From Actinomycetota bacterium (lineage in GTDB: Bacteria; Actinomycetota; Thermoleophilia; Gaiellales; Gaiellaceae): a DNA stretch of 50,054 nucleotides. A model generated the notes under the pieces. The model did no database searches and had not been told where the DNA came from. It was given only the letters and a program-made list of their open reading frames with translations. This document shows, piece by piece, positions 23,097 to 31,575 of the stretch (its first letter is position 1; every line of letters starts with the position of its first letter). Location of the stretch: assembly GCA_005888315.1 (NCBI GenBank), contig VAWH01000003.1, positions 1 through 50,054 of the forward strand, written 5' to 3'. A program made the position numbers and the translations under genes.

Positions 23097-23381
23097 ATGG
23101 CGCTCGCACGCGTTGTCACGTTCGAAGGGGTCAGCAAGGACCGGATGCAGGAGATGGACCGCGAGATGCGTGAAGGGGAGCCGCCGGAGGGATTCCCGCA
23201 GTCGGAGCTCGTCGTCCTGCACGACCCCGAGGCCGAGAAGTCCCTCGTGATCGTCTTCTTCGAGTCGGAGGAGGACTACCGCAAGGGCGACGAGATCCTG
23301 AGCGCGATGCCCGCGGACGAGACCCCAGGCCGGCGCACCTCCGTCGCGAGGTACGACGTCGCTACTCGCATGACGAGTTAG
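23097..23381 (+). CDS. Small protein, possible dimeric alpha-beta barrel
   Basis: A 94-residue soluble protein. Its strand-helix-strand pattern (ARVVTFEGVSKDRMQEMDREM, then KSLVIVFFESEEDYRKGDEILSAM, then RTSVARYDVATRM) resembles the ABM/dimeric alpha-beta barrel fold used by small monooxygenases and stress proteins. No catalytic residue can be named. The start is firm: AAGGAGG (23086-23092) sits 4 bases before the ATG. It appears to be a single-gene unit with short flanking gaps. Confidence 0.75.
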   Translation: MALARVVTFEGVSKDRMQEMDREMREGEPPEGFPQSELVVLHDPEAEKSLVIVFFESEEDYRKGDEILSAMPADETPGRRTSVARYDVATRMTS

Positions 23382-23449
23382 ACACGCCCGGGACGTGCGC
23401 GCGGGCGCCGGCACCTGCGCGAGCGCGATCCGTAGGAGTTCGCCGCGGC

Positions 23450-24073
23450 TCACCGCCGCCGCTTGACAACAACGCCGGGAAGCCAAGCTCGCACCGCCGC
23501 GGCCACGGCCTCGAGGTCTGCCTTGAGGCCGTGGTCGCCGGGCACCGTCACGACCTCACGAGACGGGCTGGGTGGCGGAATGCCGAACGGATCGCGCTCG
23601 CCCTGGACGACGAGCATGGGCAGCATCACCGCTTCGAGCTCGGGTAGGCGGCTTTGCGGCGGCCTGCCGGCGCGTCGCGGCGGTTCGAGCGGGAACGCGA
23701 GGCAGAGGACCGCCACCGCGCCGGTCTCCTCCGCCGTGCGGCAGGCGACGCGGGCGCCTAGTGAGCGGCCGCCGACGATCAGCGGGAGGTCGCCGTCCAG
23801 CTCGTTCGCTCGCAGGCCGTCGATGACCGCGGTCCAGGCGGCGTCGAGCTGCGGGGCGCGTGCCGGGGATCGGCGGCCGGCGACGCGGTAAGGCTGCTCG
23901 ACCAGCGCGACGCTGACGGCCTGCGAACGGGCCGCCTCGGTGGCGGCGACGAGATCCGGCGCCTCAACCCCGCCACCGGCCCCGTGGCCGAGGGCGAGCG
24001 CCGCGCGTGGCTCCTCGGCCGCGTGCAGATGGACGCGTGCCCGTCCCGACGGAGTGTCGATCTCGATCGTCAA
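23450..24073 (-). CDS. Alpha/beta-hydrolase family protein
   Basis: A 207-residue small alpha/beta hydrolase of the KANL3/Tex30 or dienelactone-hydrolase-like type. The nucleophile elbow is GGRSLGAR, with serine in GxSxG. An early GHGAGGG forms the oxyanion region. VVQGERDPFG marks the acid strand and GDHGLK the catalytic histidine, so the triad looks complete. Substrate is unknown. The start is TTG at 24073, preceded by GAGGGTGGC on the minus strand; no better start was seen. It lies 33 bases after the VOC gene in the same direction. Confidence 0.82.
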   Translation of the reverse strand: MTIEIDTPSGRARVHLHAAEEPRAALALGHGAGGGVEAPDLVAATEAARSQAVSVALVEQPYRVAGRRSPARAPQLDAAWTAVIDGLRANELDGDLPLIVGGRSLGARVACRTAEETGAVAVLCLAFPLEPPRRAGRPPQSRLPELEAVMLPMLVVQGERDPFGIPPPSPSREVVTVPGDHGLKADLEAVAAAVRAWLPGVVVKRRR

Positions 24074-24106
24074 GCCACCCTCTCGGCGAGTCGCTGGTAC
24101 CAGCGG

Positions 24107-24517
24107 CTATTCGGCGAAGGGTAGTTTGGTGGCGCCGCTGGCGACCTCCCAGAGATAGCCGTCGGGATCGGCGAAGTACCCGCCGTAGCCGCCCCAATCC
24201 GTCGGTTGCGCGGGTTTCACGATGGCGCCGCCGGCGCGTTCGGCCTCGGCGAGAACTGCGTCGACGCGATTCTCGGAGCGGACGACGTACGAGAGCGTGA
24301 CGCCACGGAAGCCGTCGCCCGCTGCGGCCACGCCGGCGTCGTCGGCCAGCGCGTCCCATGGGTAGAGAGCAAGCGCGGCCGACCCGTCGCCGAGCTTGAA
24401 CAAGACCCACCTGCCTTCCTCGGCGCTGACAGTCCAGCCGAGACCGTCGCTGTAGAACTGCTTCGCGCGCGCGAGATCTCTGACGCCGAGGGTGACCACG
24501 CTCAGGTGCTGCTTCAT
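24107..24517 (-). CDS. VOC-superfamily (glyoxalase/bleomycin-resistance fold) protein
   Basis: A 136-residue single VOC domain pair. HLSVVTLGVRDLARAKQFYSDGLGW opens the first beta-alpha-beta-beta-beta unit, and GGYGGYFADPDGYLWEVA closes the second. Metal-ligand positions are plausible at His4 and Glu in LWEVA. Members can be glyoxalases, dioxygenases or drug-binding proteins; the role cannot be fixed. It follows the AraC regulator by 12 bases in the same direction, suggesting a DUF899-AraC-VOC operon. Confidence 0.82.
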   Translation of the reverse strand: MKQHLSVVTLGVRDLARAKQFYSDGLGWTVSAEEGRWVLFKLGDGSAALALYPWDALADDAGVAAAGDGFRGVTLSYVVRSENRVDAVLAEAERAGGAIVKPAQPTDWGGYGGYFADPDGYLWEVASGATKLPFAE

Positions 24518-24529
24518 CGTCCGGCGACG

Positions 24530-25330
24530 CTAAAGGACGAGCGAGGGCTTGTCTTGAACGAATCGGACGTCGTCGGCGGAGCCGAGTAGCTCGCGCGGCG
24601 TCCGGTCACCGAGGCGAATGCACTCGCGGCTGAGATGCGCTTGATCTGCGAAGCCGCAGGCGGCGGCTAGGCGGGCAAGACCGCTAGTGGGGTGCGTGCG
24701 GGCGGCCGCCAGAAAGGTCTGGAAGCGAAGGATGCGCTGAAGCGTCTTCGCGCCGTAGCCGAACGCGGTCAGGCAACGCCGGTGCAGCTGGCGCTCGCTG
24801 AGGGCGAGCCGTTCGGCGATCAGAGTGAGTGACGCCGGGCGTGGGGTCGAGAGGATCTCGACCAAAGCCGCCATGCGCTCGTCGCGCGGAGCCCCGGACT
24901 CGAGGCCGCGATGCACGGCGTGGACGAGGGCCGCACGTGCCTCGGGCTCGGTGCAGCGCGCGCTCAGGCGCTCAGCGAGCTCGCCGGCATCGACGCCCCA
25001 CAAGTCGGCGAGCAGCACGCGCGAGTCGACGATCGCGGCGGCCGGCGTGCCAAGCAAGGCTGGTCCGGCTCCGGGCCGGAAACGGATTCCGACAAACGTG
25101 GTCTTGGTGTCGCGGGAGAGCTTGACCGGCGCCGTGTCCGGGCCGGCGACGACCAGATCGCGACCGTCCCAGACGATGTCGGTGCAGCCGTCGGGAAAGA
25201 CGGTGTCGGCGTAGACGTCGCCGGTGCGCGGGCGACCAACCCAGGTGCAGACGACGTGTTGCGCAACCGGCTCCGGCGGGAGGTATTCGCGATACCGCGG
25301 CTCTACCGACGCCTCGATCACGCTCGACAC
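24530..25330 (-). CDS. AraC-family transcriptional regulator
   Basis: A 266-residue regulator. The N-terminal half (PPEPVAQHVVCTWVGRP, PDGCTDIVWDG, GIRFRPGAGPALLG) fits the DUF6597-type ligand-sensing domain found in many actinobacterial AraC proteins. The C-terminal third holds two helix-turn-helix motifs: LTLIAERLALSERQLHRRCLTAFG and LARLAAACGFADQAHLSREC. The GTG at 25330 overlaps the DUF899 stop as TAGTG. An in-frame ATG at 25357 lies within the upstream gene and is less likely. It likely controls its own operon with DUF899 and VOC genes; the signal is unknown. Confidence 0.87.
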   Translation of the reverse strand: MSSVIEASVEPRYREYLPPEPVAQHVVCTWVGRPRTGDVYADTVFPDGCTDIVWDGRDLVVAGPDTAPVKLSRDTKTTFVGIRFRPGAGPALLGTPAAAIVDSRVLLADLWGVDAGELAERLSARCTEPEARAALVHAVHRGLESGAPRDERMAALVEILSTPRPASLTLIAERLALSERQLHRRCLTAFGYGAKTLQRILRFQTFLAAARTHPTSGLARLAAACGFADQAHLSRECIRLGDRTPRELLGSADDVRFVQDKPSLVL

Positions 25331-26064
25331 TAGTACTCGTCGTGGCGCCTGATCCACATCTGGGACGAATCATCCTCGTCGCGCCCCTTCGGCGCCCGGT
25401 CGAGGATCGGGTAGTACGCCATCAGGAACTCGAGGCCGCGGGCGCCGGTCGAGTACGTGTGGTAGACGACTCCGTCGTCGAGAACGAAGGCGCTGAAGCC
25501 TGGGCCTTCCGATAGGTAGCCGGCCACGTCTGTTCCGGTCGCTTCTGCATGCTGGCGAAGGATCGGCGGCGGCTGCTCGAGCATCGGGCCCATGCGCTCG
25601 CGCACCTGTTCGTCGGTCTGCGAGACGCCGAAGTCGAAGTTGAAGTCGCTTCCGCCCGACGAGACCCACGGAAAGCTCCAGCCCAGCCGTCGCTTGTATG
25701 CCTGGAGCTTCGCGAGCGGCGCGCGGGAGACGTAGAGCATCGTCGCTTCACGCGCGTGCAGGTGCGGCAGCACGCCGTTGACGGCGTCGGCGCTCGACGA
25801 GCAGGTCGGGCAGCCGGCCTCGTATGCCGGTCCGAACATGAAGTGGTAGACGAGGAGCTGTGAGCGGCCCTCGAAGAGCTCGGGCAACGTTCGTGTGCCC
25901 TCGTCCGTTTCGAACCGGTACTCCTTGTCGACCGGGACCCACGGCAACTCCCGCCGTTGCCGCGCGAGCTCGTCGCCCATTCGCGTGTGCTCCTTCTCGC
26001 GATGCAGGAGCTCCTCGCGGGCGGCGATCCACTCTTCGCGCGTTCCCACGTTGCCCTTCGGCAT
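25330..26064 (-). CDS. DUF899 thioredoxin-like protein (copy 1)
   Basis: A 244-residue DUF899 protein, one of three in the window. Family motifs are REEWIAAREELLHREKEHTR, RRELPWVPVDKEYRF, LLVYHFMFGPAYEAGCPTCSS with the redox CxxC, YVSRAPLAKLQAYKRRLGW and a C-terminal RRHDEY. The fold is thioredoxin-like; the physiological role is not established. ATG 26064 is chosen over GTG 26073 because GGGGGTGAG precedes it and it aligns with the copy at 44859 (MPEHKIGTREEW). The stop overlaps the AraC start. Confidence 0.9.
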   Translation of the reverse strand: MPKGNVGTREEWIAAREELLHREKEHTRMGDELARQRRELPWVPVDKEYRFETDEGTRTLPELFEGRSQLLVYHFMFGPAYEAGCPTCSSSADAVNGVLPHLHAREATMLYVSRAPLAKLQAYKRRLGWSFPWVSSGGSDFNFDFGVSQTDEQVRERMGPMLEQPPPILRQHAEATGTDVAGYLSEGPGFSAFVLDDGVVYHTYSTGARGLEFLMAYYPILDRAPKGRDEDDSSQMWIRRHDEY

Positions 26065-26132
26065 CTTGCTCACCCCCGTTGGTGCTCTGACGGAGGCGAA
26101 ACCCTACGCGCTTGGCGATACTCGGCCGGCGC

Positions 26133-26894
26133 ATGGCAAGACCCTTCCTGCTCGTCCAGCTGAGCGATCCCCACATCGGGGCGACGTGGGCTGACGGCGA
26201 CCCCGTGGCGGGCCTGAGGGCCGCGGTGGAGTCGGTGCGTCGTCTGCCGGACGCTCCGGATGCGGTCTTGATGTCAGGCGATCTCGCCGACAACGCCGCC
26301 GATGCCGAGTACGAGCTCGTGCACGAATTGCTCGGGCAGCTCGGTGCCCCTGCCTATGTCCTACCCGGAAACCATGACGACCGTGACGCGCTCCGGCGGA
26401 ATTTCGAATTGCCGGGCGCAGTGGGAACGCCGGTCCAGTACGCGGTGGAGCTCGGGCCGCTGCGGCTCGTTGTCCTGGACAGCACGCGACCGGGGGAGGA
26501 TCGGGGCGAACTGGATGCCGACCGGCTGAGTTGGCTCGATGCTGAGCTGACAGGCGCTCCGGATCGAGTGACGCTGATCGCGCTCCACCATCCGCCCGTC
26601 TCTACCGGAATCGCGGCCTGGGATGAGCTCGGCCTGCCGGCGACCGACCGGCGTGCGCTCGGTGCTGTTCTGGATCGTCACCCGCAGGTGCGGCGGGTTG
26701 TAGCCGGCCATATGCACCGAACGATGACGGCGGAACTGGCCGGGCGGGCAGTCCTCGTGGTCCCGAGCACCTACATCCAGACGCGCCTGAACTTCAACCC
26801 CCAGGAGATCGAGACTGTCGCCGAGCCGCCCGGTTTCGCCGTGCACGCTCTGCTCGACGGAGAGCTCGCCTCGCACGTCCAGCCTGTCACGTAG
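26133..26894 (+). CDS. Metallophosphoesterase (3',5'-cyclic-nucleotide phosphodiesterase, CpdA-like)
   Basis: A 253-residue calcineurin-like phosphoesterase. All metal-binding blocks are present: QLSDPHIG, SGDLADN, GNHDDRD, LHHPP and GHMHR. The class III phosphodiesterases CpdA and Rv0805 have this layout and hydrolyse cAMP or cGMP, so a role in cyclic-nucleotide turnover is likely, though broad phosphodiesterase activity is possible. ATG 26133 gives the canonical N terminus (MARPFLLVQLSD); an upstream TTG at 26112 is a weaker alternative. It is divergent from DUF899 and convergent with the aminotransferase-like gene. Confidence 0.87.
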   Translation: MARPFLLVQLSDPHIGATWADGDPVAGLRAAVESVRRLPDAPDAVLMSGDLADNAADAEYELVHELLGQLGAPAYVLPGNHDDRDALRRNFELPGAVGTPVQYAVELGPLRLVVLDSTRPGEDRGELDADRLSWLDAELTGAPDRVTLIALHHPPVSTGIAAWDELGLPATDRRALGAVLDRHPQVRRVVAGHMHRTMTAELAGRAVLVVPSTYIQTRLNFNPQEIETVAEPPGFAVHALLDGELASHVQPVT

Positions 26895-26911
26895 GAGGCG
26901 GCCTGCAGAAG

Positions 26912-28075
26912 TCAGGCCCGGTGGGCCGCAGCGAGAGCTGCGCGGACTCGTTCGCCGAGCAACGCCAGCCTCTCGACGGGCTCGTTGCTGAAGACGAAGC
27001 GGACGTGGCGATCGGCAATCTCGCCGCCCCAACCGCGCATCGGTGTGGCGGCGACCTTCTGCTCGAGCAGTAGGTCGGACACGTCGACGCAGTCGTGGCC
27101 GAGGGCGGCGACGTCGAGCAGCAGCGACCAGGTGCCTGCCGGACGCACCGCCGGCAGATCGTCGAGCTGTCGGAGCGTCTCGTCGCGTCGCCGCTGGCAC
27201 TCGGCGTTTGCAGCGTGCAAGTGGTCGTCGCCCAAGCCGAGGGCAACGCGCGTTCCGATTTGAGCGAACCCGCTCGGGACCAGACCGTTGTAGATCTGGA
27301 CGCGCGAAACGTCGTTGACAATCTCACCCGGAGCGACGACCCAACCGATCCGCCAGGCGATCATCCGCTGCTCGAGCGACACGCCCCCCACGATGACCGT
27401 TCGATCGCGCATGTCCGTAAGCGAAGCCGGATGCCGGACCGGGCGGCCGTCGAAGAGCACGCCTTCGAACCACGCCAGGTACAGGAGCCACACGTCGCGC
27501 TCGCGGCAGATCGAGGCAACGGCCTCCCATTCCTCGTCGCCGGCGACCCACCCGGTCGGCAGCGACGGGCTGCTGATGAAAAGGACGCGCGTTCGCTCGT
27601 TCACGGTGGCCCGCAGAACGTCGAGGTCGAGCCGCCACTCGCCATCGGCAACGTGGAGCGGGACGAGACGCGGGACGGCGCCGACGAGCCGCACCCGATT
27701 GACCATGCCCGCATAGGTCGGGTCGGTGAGGACGACCTCGTCGCCGGGATCCGTGAGGCAGAAGAGCGCGTCGAGCATCCCGTCGCCCTCGCCGCTCGTA
27801 ATCACGATCTCGCGGCGCCCGTCATAGCGCGGCCCGCCGCGGCGCTCGATGTAGGCGGCCACCGCCTCCTTCAGGTCGTCGCGGCCGGTGAACGGCAGCC
27901 AACTGTTCGCCTCGTCCTCGCCGATCGCTACGCGGGTCGCCTCCATGGCCTCGGCCGGCGGCGGGATGTCCGTGTCGAGGTTCTCCAGGCGCAGAACCTC
28001 AGGGTCGTCGCCCGCCGCAGCGGCCACCCGATCGATGTTGAATCCCGGAATCTGATCCAGACGCGCCACTTTCAC
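26912..28075 (-). CDS. Aminotransferase class I/II-fold protein lacking PLP-binding residues
   Basis: A 387-residue fold-type I aminotransferase by overall pattern (TSGEGDGMLDALF, DPGDEVVLTDPTYAGM, a C-terminal HVRFVFSN arginine). The cofactor site is stripped. The Schiff-base lysine, 8 residues before the conserved R242, is Leu234 (VSLEQRMIAWRIG). The NNPTG asparagine is Leu172 (SPSLPTG). The DxxY pair is Leu200 and Phe203. Canonical PLP catalysis should be impossible, so this is a probable pseudoenzyme, perhaps a binding protein, or uses different chemistry. GTG 28075 is chosen because AGGAGG lies 4 bases upstream. Frame and domain are otherwise intact, so it is not a decaying gene. Confidence 0.88.
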   Translation of the reverse strand: MKVARLDQIPGFNIDRVAAAAGDDPEVLRLENLDTDIPPPAEAMEATRVAIGEDEANSWLPFTGRDDLKEAVAAYIERRGGPRYDGRREIVITSGEGDGMLDALFCLTDPGDEVVLTDPTYAGMVNRVRLVGAVPRLVPLHVADGEWRLDLDVLRATVNERTRVLFISSPSLPTGWVAGDEEWEAVASICRERDVWLLYLAWFEGVLFDGRPVRHPASLTDMRDRTVIVGGVSLEQRMIAWRIGWVVAPGEIVNDVSRVQIYNGLVPSGFAQIGTRVALGLGDDHLHAANAECQRRRDETLRQLDDLPAVRPAGTWSLLLDVAALGHDCVDVSDLLLEQKVAATPMRGWGGEIADRHVRFVFSNEPVERLALLGERVRAALAAAHRA

Positions 28076-28177
28076 CGTTCCTCCTCTCGCTCCAGTGGAG
28101 CCTAATTTGGTAAGGGCGACGGCACGAAGGCGAGACCCGCAGCCGCGGTCTCTCATGTGCCGCAGTCGGGGTAAAGC

Positions 28178-29452
28178 GTGAGCATGAGGCGCGGCACGAC
28201 GAGTCTGTTCGGCTACCGCGACTACACCCTGCTCTGGATCGGTCAGACCTTCTCGCTGATCGGTTCGAGCTCGTCCTGGGTCGCCTACCCGTTGCTCGTG
28301 CTCGCGCTGACCGGCTCGGCGGCGAAAGCAGGCATCGTCAGCTTCGCCAGCTGGCTGCCGTACGTCGTCTTCCAGTTGCCGGCCGGCGCCCTCGTCGATC
28401 GCTGGCATCGCAAATGGACGATGGCCGTCTGCGACGCGCTGCGCGCAGCTGCGCTCGCCAGCGTCGCGGTCGCGCTGGCTCTCGGACAACTCGTCTACTG
28501 GCAGCTCGTCATCGTCGCGTTCGTGGAGCGGACGCTGACGATCCTGTTCGCGCCTGCCGAGACGGCCGCGTTGAGCCGGATCGTGCCGCCGGCGCAGATC
28601 TCGGCCGCGGTCGCTCGGAACGACGCGCGGGAGAACACCGCGGGCGTCGCCGGTCCGCCGCTCGGCGGCCTGCTGTTCGGCGTCGCGCGGCTCGCTCCGT
28701 TCGCGGTCGACGCTGCCTCGTACCTCGTTTCGCTAGTCACCGTTCTCGCCTTGCGGACGCCGCTCGCGCCCGAGCCGGTCGAAAAGCGGACGCGTCTGCG
28801 CCAGGAGGTCGGCGAGGGCGTCGCCTTCATCTGGCGCATTCCGTTCCTCCGCGCGACGGCGCTCCAGGCGATGGGCACGAACGTGACCTGGAGCGCGGCG
28901 GCGCTCGCGCTCATCGTCGTCGCGCGCAAGCACGGCGCGTCCGGCGGCGAGGTGGGGGCGATGCTGGCGCTGTTCGGGCTCGGCGGCGTCGCCGGCTCGG
29001 CCGCGAGTGGTCCACTGCTGCGCACCATCAAGACGCCGGTGCTGGTGGTCGGGTCGGTCTGGTACTGGGGCGTGCTCGTCTCGCTCCTCGTCCTGACGAC
29101 CAACCCGTTCCTTCTCGGCACGATCGCCGGCGCTGCTCTCTTCCTCGCGCCGGCCTGGAACGGCGCGGTGGTCGGCTTCCGCATCCGCGTCACGCCCGAC
29201 CGCCTGCAGGGCCGCGTGCACGCCGTCGAGGCGCTGCTGTCGTTCGGAGCGCGGCCGTTCGCGATGCTGGCGACCGGCTTTCTCCTCGACGGTCTCGGCG
29301 GCCGCTCCACTTTGGGAATCATTGCGGCCTACACCATCGGCATCGCTCTGCTCTCCACGGCTTCGCCGGCGCTGCGCCAGATGCCGCCGCAGGAGGGAAC
29401 CGGGGCGGCCCGCGCACCGGCGACGGCAGACCGACCTTCAGCTGAGCGCTGA
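28178..29452 (+). CDS. MFS transporter
   Basis: A 424-residue major-facilitator protein with about twelve helices. The loop between helices 2 and 3 carries a signature-like GALVDRWHRKW, and FAPAETAALSRIVPPAQ with the following NDARENTAGVAGPPLGG matches the drug/siderophore exporter group (enterobactin-exporter-like). It likely exports a small molecule by proton antiport; substrate unknown. Start may be GTG 28178 or ATG 28184; neither has a strong ribosome site. The upstream 100 bases hold nothing else clear. It stands alone between the aminotransferase-like gene and a small membrane-protein gene. Confidence 0.88.
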   Translation: MSMRRGTTSLFGYRDYTLLWIGQTFSLIGSSSSWVAYPLLVLALTGSAAKAGIVSFASWLPYVVFQLPAGALVDRWHRKWTMAVCDALRAAALASVAVALALGQLVYWQLVIVAFVERTLTILFAPAETAALSRIVPPAQISAAVARNDARENTAGVAGPPLGGLLFGVARLAPFAVDAASYLVSLVTVLALRTPLAPEPVEKRTRLRQEVGEGVAFIWRIPFLRATALQAMGTNVTWSAAALALIVVARKHGASGGEVGAMLALFGLGGVAGSAASGPLLRTIKTPVLVVGSVWYWGVLVSLLVLTTNPFLLGTIAGAALFLAPAWNGAVVGFRIRVTPDRLQGRVHAVEALLSFGARPFAMLATGFLLDGLGGRSTLGIIAAYTIGIALLSTASPALRQMPPQEGTGAARAPATADRPSAER

Positions 29453-29483
29453 AGCGCTCGGAGGAAGGCGCCGTCGCCCCCGC

Positions 29484-29489
29484 TAGCCT
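29484..29489 (+). promoter_or_regulatory. Leaderless minus-10 box
   Basis: TAGCCT fits TANNNT and ends six bases before the ATG at 29496, ideal spacing for a leaderless mRNA starting at the start codon. No Shine-Dalgarno sequence is present there, consistent with this. Confidence 0.5.
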
Positions 29490-29495
29490 TTGCTC

Positions 29496-30056
29496 ATGTA
29501 CGTCGTCGCGGTCGCGGTCGCGCTGGCGCTCGCCGTCGTGTTCGGCGGCACTGACCAATACCTTGGAAGCCTGTCCGGCCATCCGTGGGCGACCGATGTC
29601 AGCCTGCTCTCCGCGCCATGGCTCGTTCTCGCGTTTCTCGCCGGTTGGACGCAGCGAGAGCCGAAGCGGGCGGCGCTTCTCGGCTTCGCATGCACGGCAG
29701 CCGCCCTCGTGGCGTACGGACTGATGACGCTCAGCCCGGTCGAGAACGCCCATCTCACCGCGCACTCGGCCGCCGCCTTCGTCCGGAGCGAGAGTCGCGT
29801 CGTCGTCGGCGGCCTCATCACCGGTCCGCTGTTCGGGTGGTTCGGAAACAGGTGGCGCATCGACCGCGCTTGGCTCGGTGCCCTCGCCGCGGCAGGCGCC
29901 GTCTGTCTCGAGCCCGTGGCGCGCGTCTATGCCGGCCAGGCGATCAGGTTCCGCTCAGTCTGGATGACCGAAGTCGCCGTCGGGCTCGCGATGGTGATCT
30001 ACGTCGCCACCGCGGCGCGCACGTCACAAATCAGCGCGCGTCGTCACACGACCTGA
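29496..30056 (+). CDS. Multi-pass membrane protein, unknown function
   Basis: A 186-residue membrane protein with about five to six helices (roughly 1-20, 34-52, 61-80, 100-120, 127-145 and 155-175). Conserved-looking elements are FGGTDQYLGSL at the N terminus and LTAHSAAAFVRSESRVVVGGLITGPLFGWFG. It resembles an uncharacterised actinobacterial membrane family, but I cannot name it firmly. The ATG at 29496 has a leaderless promoter; a TTG at 29490 is in frame but would be the transcription start region. No operon partner: the gaps each side are about 40-50 bases with no overlap. Confidence 0.72.
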   Translation: MYVVAVAVALALAVVFGGTDQYLGSLSGHPWATDVSLLSAPWLVLAFLAGWTQREPKRAALLGFACTAAALVAYGLMTLSPVENAHLTAHSAAAFVRSESRVVVGGLITGPLFGWFGNRWRIDRAWLGALAAAGAVCLEPVARVYAGQAIRFRSVWMTEVAVGLAMVIYVATAARTSQISARRHTT

Positions 30057-30107
30057 GCCGCTCACGGGCAGTTGTAACGATGAGCTGCCTCGCGACATGA
30101 GCCAGGT

Positions 30108-30866
30108 ATGAGACACAAACCGAAGTCATATTTCGTCAGGCACCGTGGCTCGCAGCCGATCGACGAGCTGTTGGCGTCCGCGAACCCGGTCTTGCCGGCC
30201 GCACTCGAATCGACGGAGCTTGCCGCAGCCCTCGATCGCCTCGGCGAGCGAATCGTCGCAAGGCGACAGACACCCGGCGTGCGGCACGGTCGCCGCCTTG
30301 CGACCGCGGTCACCTTCGCGGCGGTTGCGCTCGTCGTCGCTGCCGTCGCCGCCGGCGCCATGGTCACAACCCACACCGGCTTCTTTCCGAAAGTCGCGGG
30401 GACAGAGAACGACACGAGCGAGTTTCTACGCACGGATGCGCCGGACTTTCCACCGCTGGTGCGCAAGCTCGTTCGCGACATCCCATTCCCACCCGGTTAC
30501 AGCCGCCAGGCCTACATCAGCCGCTACCTGAACGCGCCGACGATGAAGCCTGACGCGAACGGCGTCCCCAACACGGTTCAGGCCGCTGGGATCAAGGGCA
30601 CGATCGGCTTCTTCTCACTGTGCGCGTGGCGCGGTTACTGGCTGAAGGCACACGCGAGCAGCGATGCATCGGCGCAGGCTGTTGGCGCATCGGGGTTGCT
30701 GCAAGTCGCCTCGTCGGAAGCAGTCAAGAAGTCCGACACCTGGTGGCCGAAGTACGTCGCCCTGGCACGAAACGAAGCTCGCGGCGACGCATCGTGGCCG
30801 CCCGACCTTCAACGCTGGTACGCAGTGAACTGCACCGGTCTCGCCGACCTGGGCTCGCCCAAGTGA
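30108..30866 (+). CDS. Single-pass membrane protein, possible anti-sigma partner
   Basis: A 252-residue protein with a basic cytoplasmic N terminus, one membrane helix at about 66-88 (TAVTFAAVALVVAAVAAGAMV) and an external C-terminal part of 160 residues. The latter includes GYSRQAYISRYLNAP and SLCAWRGYWLKAH. The cytoplasmic part (IDELLASANPVLPAALESTELAAALDRLGERIV) is a reasonable sigma-binding segment. It overlaps an ECF sigma gene (GTGA, 30863-30866), so an anti-sigma or co-sensor role is inferred. The order, membrane gene before sigma gene, is reversed from the usual one. No zinc-type anti-sigma motif was found. Confidence 0.75.
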   Translation: MRHKPKSYFVRHRGSQPIDELLASANPVLPAALESTELAAALDRLGERIVARRQTPGVRHGRRLATAVTFAAVALVVAAVAAGAMVTTHTGFFPKVAGTENDTSEFLRTDAPDFPPLVRKLVRDIPFPPGYSRQAYISRYLNAPTMKPDANGVPNTVQAAGIKGTIGFFSLCAWRGYWLKAHASSDASAQAVGASGLLQVASSEAVKKSDTWWPKYVALARNEARGDASWPPDLQRWYAVNCTGLADLGSPK

Positions 30867-31432
30867 CCCGCGCGGGCCAGGGTCAGGCTTCCGACCACGA
30901 CCGCTTCGAAACGATCTATCGCGAGACGCGGCAGTCACTGCTTGCGTACCTCATGCGCCGCACCGGCAGCACAGACGATGCCGCTGATCTGCTCAGCGAG
31001 GTCTACCTCGTCGCGTGGCGTCGAATGCGGCACGTTCCAGCGGATGAGGGCGCTCGCCTCTGGCTCTTCGGTGTGGCGCGGAGGCTGCTGGCGAACCAGC
31101 GACGACGAGCAAGAACGGCCGCCGACCTTGCCGTAGCCCTGGAACGCAGTCTGGTGAGCCATGACCCATCCGCCCAAAGCGGCATAGCGGCCGGCGAGGT
31201 CGCGGCAGCCCTCCGCGAGCTAGCGCCTGCCGACCGCGAACTTCTGATGCTGAGCGGCTGGGAGGGACTTACGCCGGCAGAGATAGGGATTGTTGTCGGC
31301 CGCCCCGCCCCGCTCGTCCGCGTCAGGCTCCACCGTGCACGAGCGCGATTACGCGCGAAGCTCGACGAACGCGTGAGCGCACCCGGCGGGGAACACCCCG
31401 TAGCGCCTCGACCCTCGCTTGAGCAGCCATAA
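30863..31432 (+). CDS. ECF-family RNA polymerase sigma factor
   Basis: A 189-residue ECF sigma factor. Region 2 (about 14-85) includes FETIYRETRQSLLAYLMRRTG, TDDAADLLSEVYLVAWRRM and ARLWLFGVARRLLANQRRR. Region 4 (about 115-170) has ELAPADRELLMLSGWEGLTPAEIGIVVG and RVRLHRARARLRAKL. GTG 30863 overlaps the preceding stop. It probably works with the membrane protein encoded before it. It is a second, unrelated ECF system besides that at 5307-5927. Confidence 0.88.
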   Translation: MTRAGQGQASDHDRFETIYRETRQSLLAYLMRRTGSTDDAADLLSEVYLVAWRRMRHVPADEGARLWLFGVARRLLANQRRRARTAADLAVALERSLVSHDPSAQSGIAAGEVAAALRELAPADRELLMLSGWEGLTPAEIGIVVGRPAPLVRVRLHRARARLRAKLDERVSAPGGEHPVAPRPSLEQP

Positions 31433-31575
31433 ATGTGAGTCGCCAGGCGCGCGCTGGTCGCCAGCTCGAACGGGTTGGTCCGCCACGAGTTGCTCGCGCT
31501 GCTGAATCAGGAGTAGCTCCTTAGGGGAATGCCCCCCCACAGGCGTCCGTCGCCGTCTGTGCTTGGCTTCGGGCC

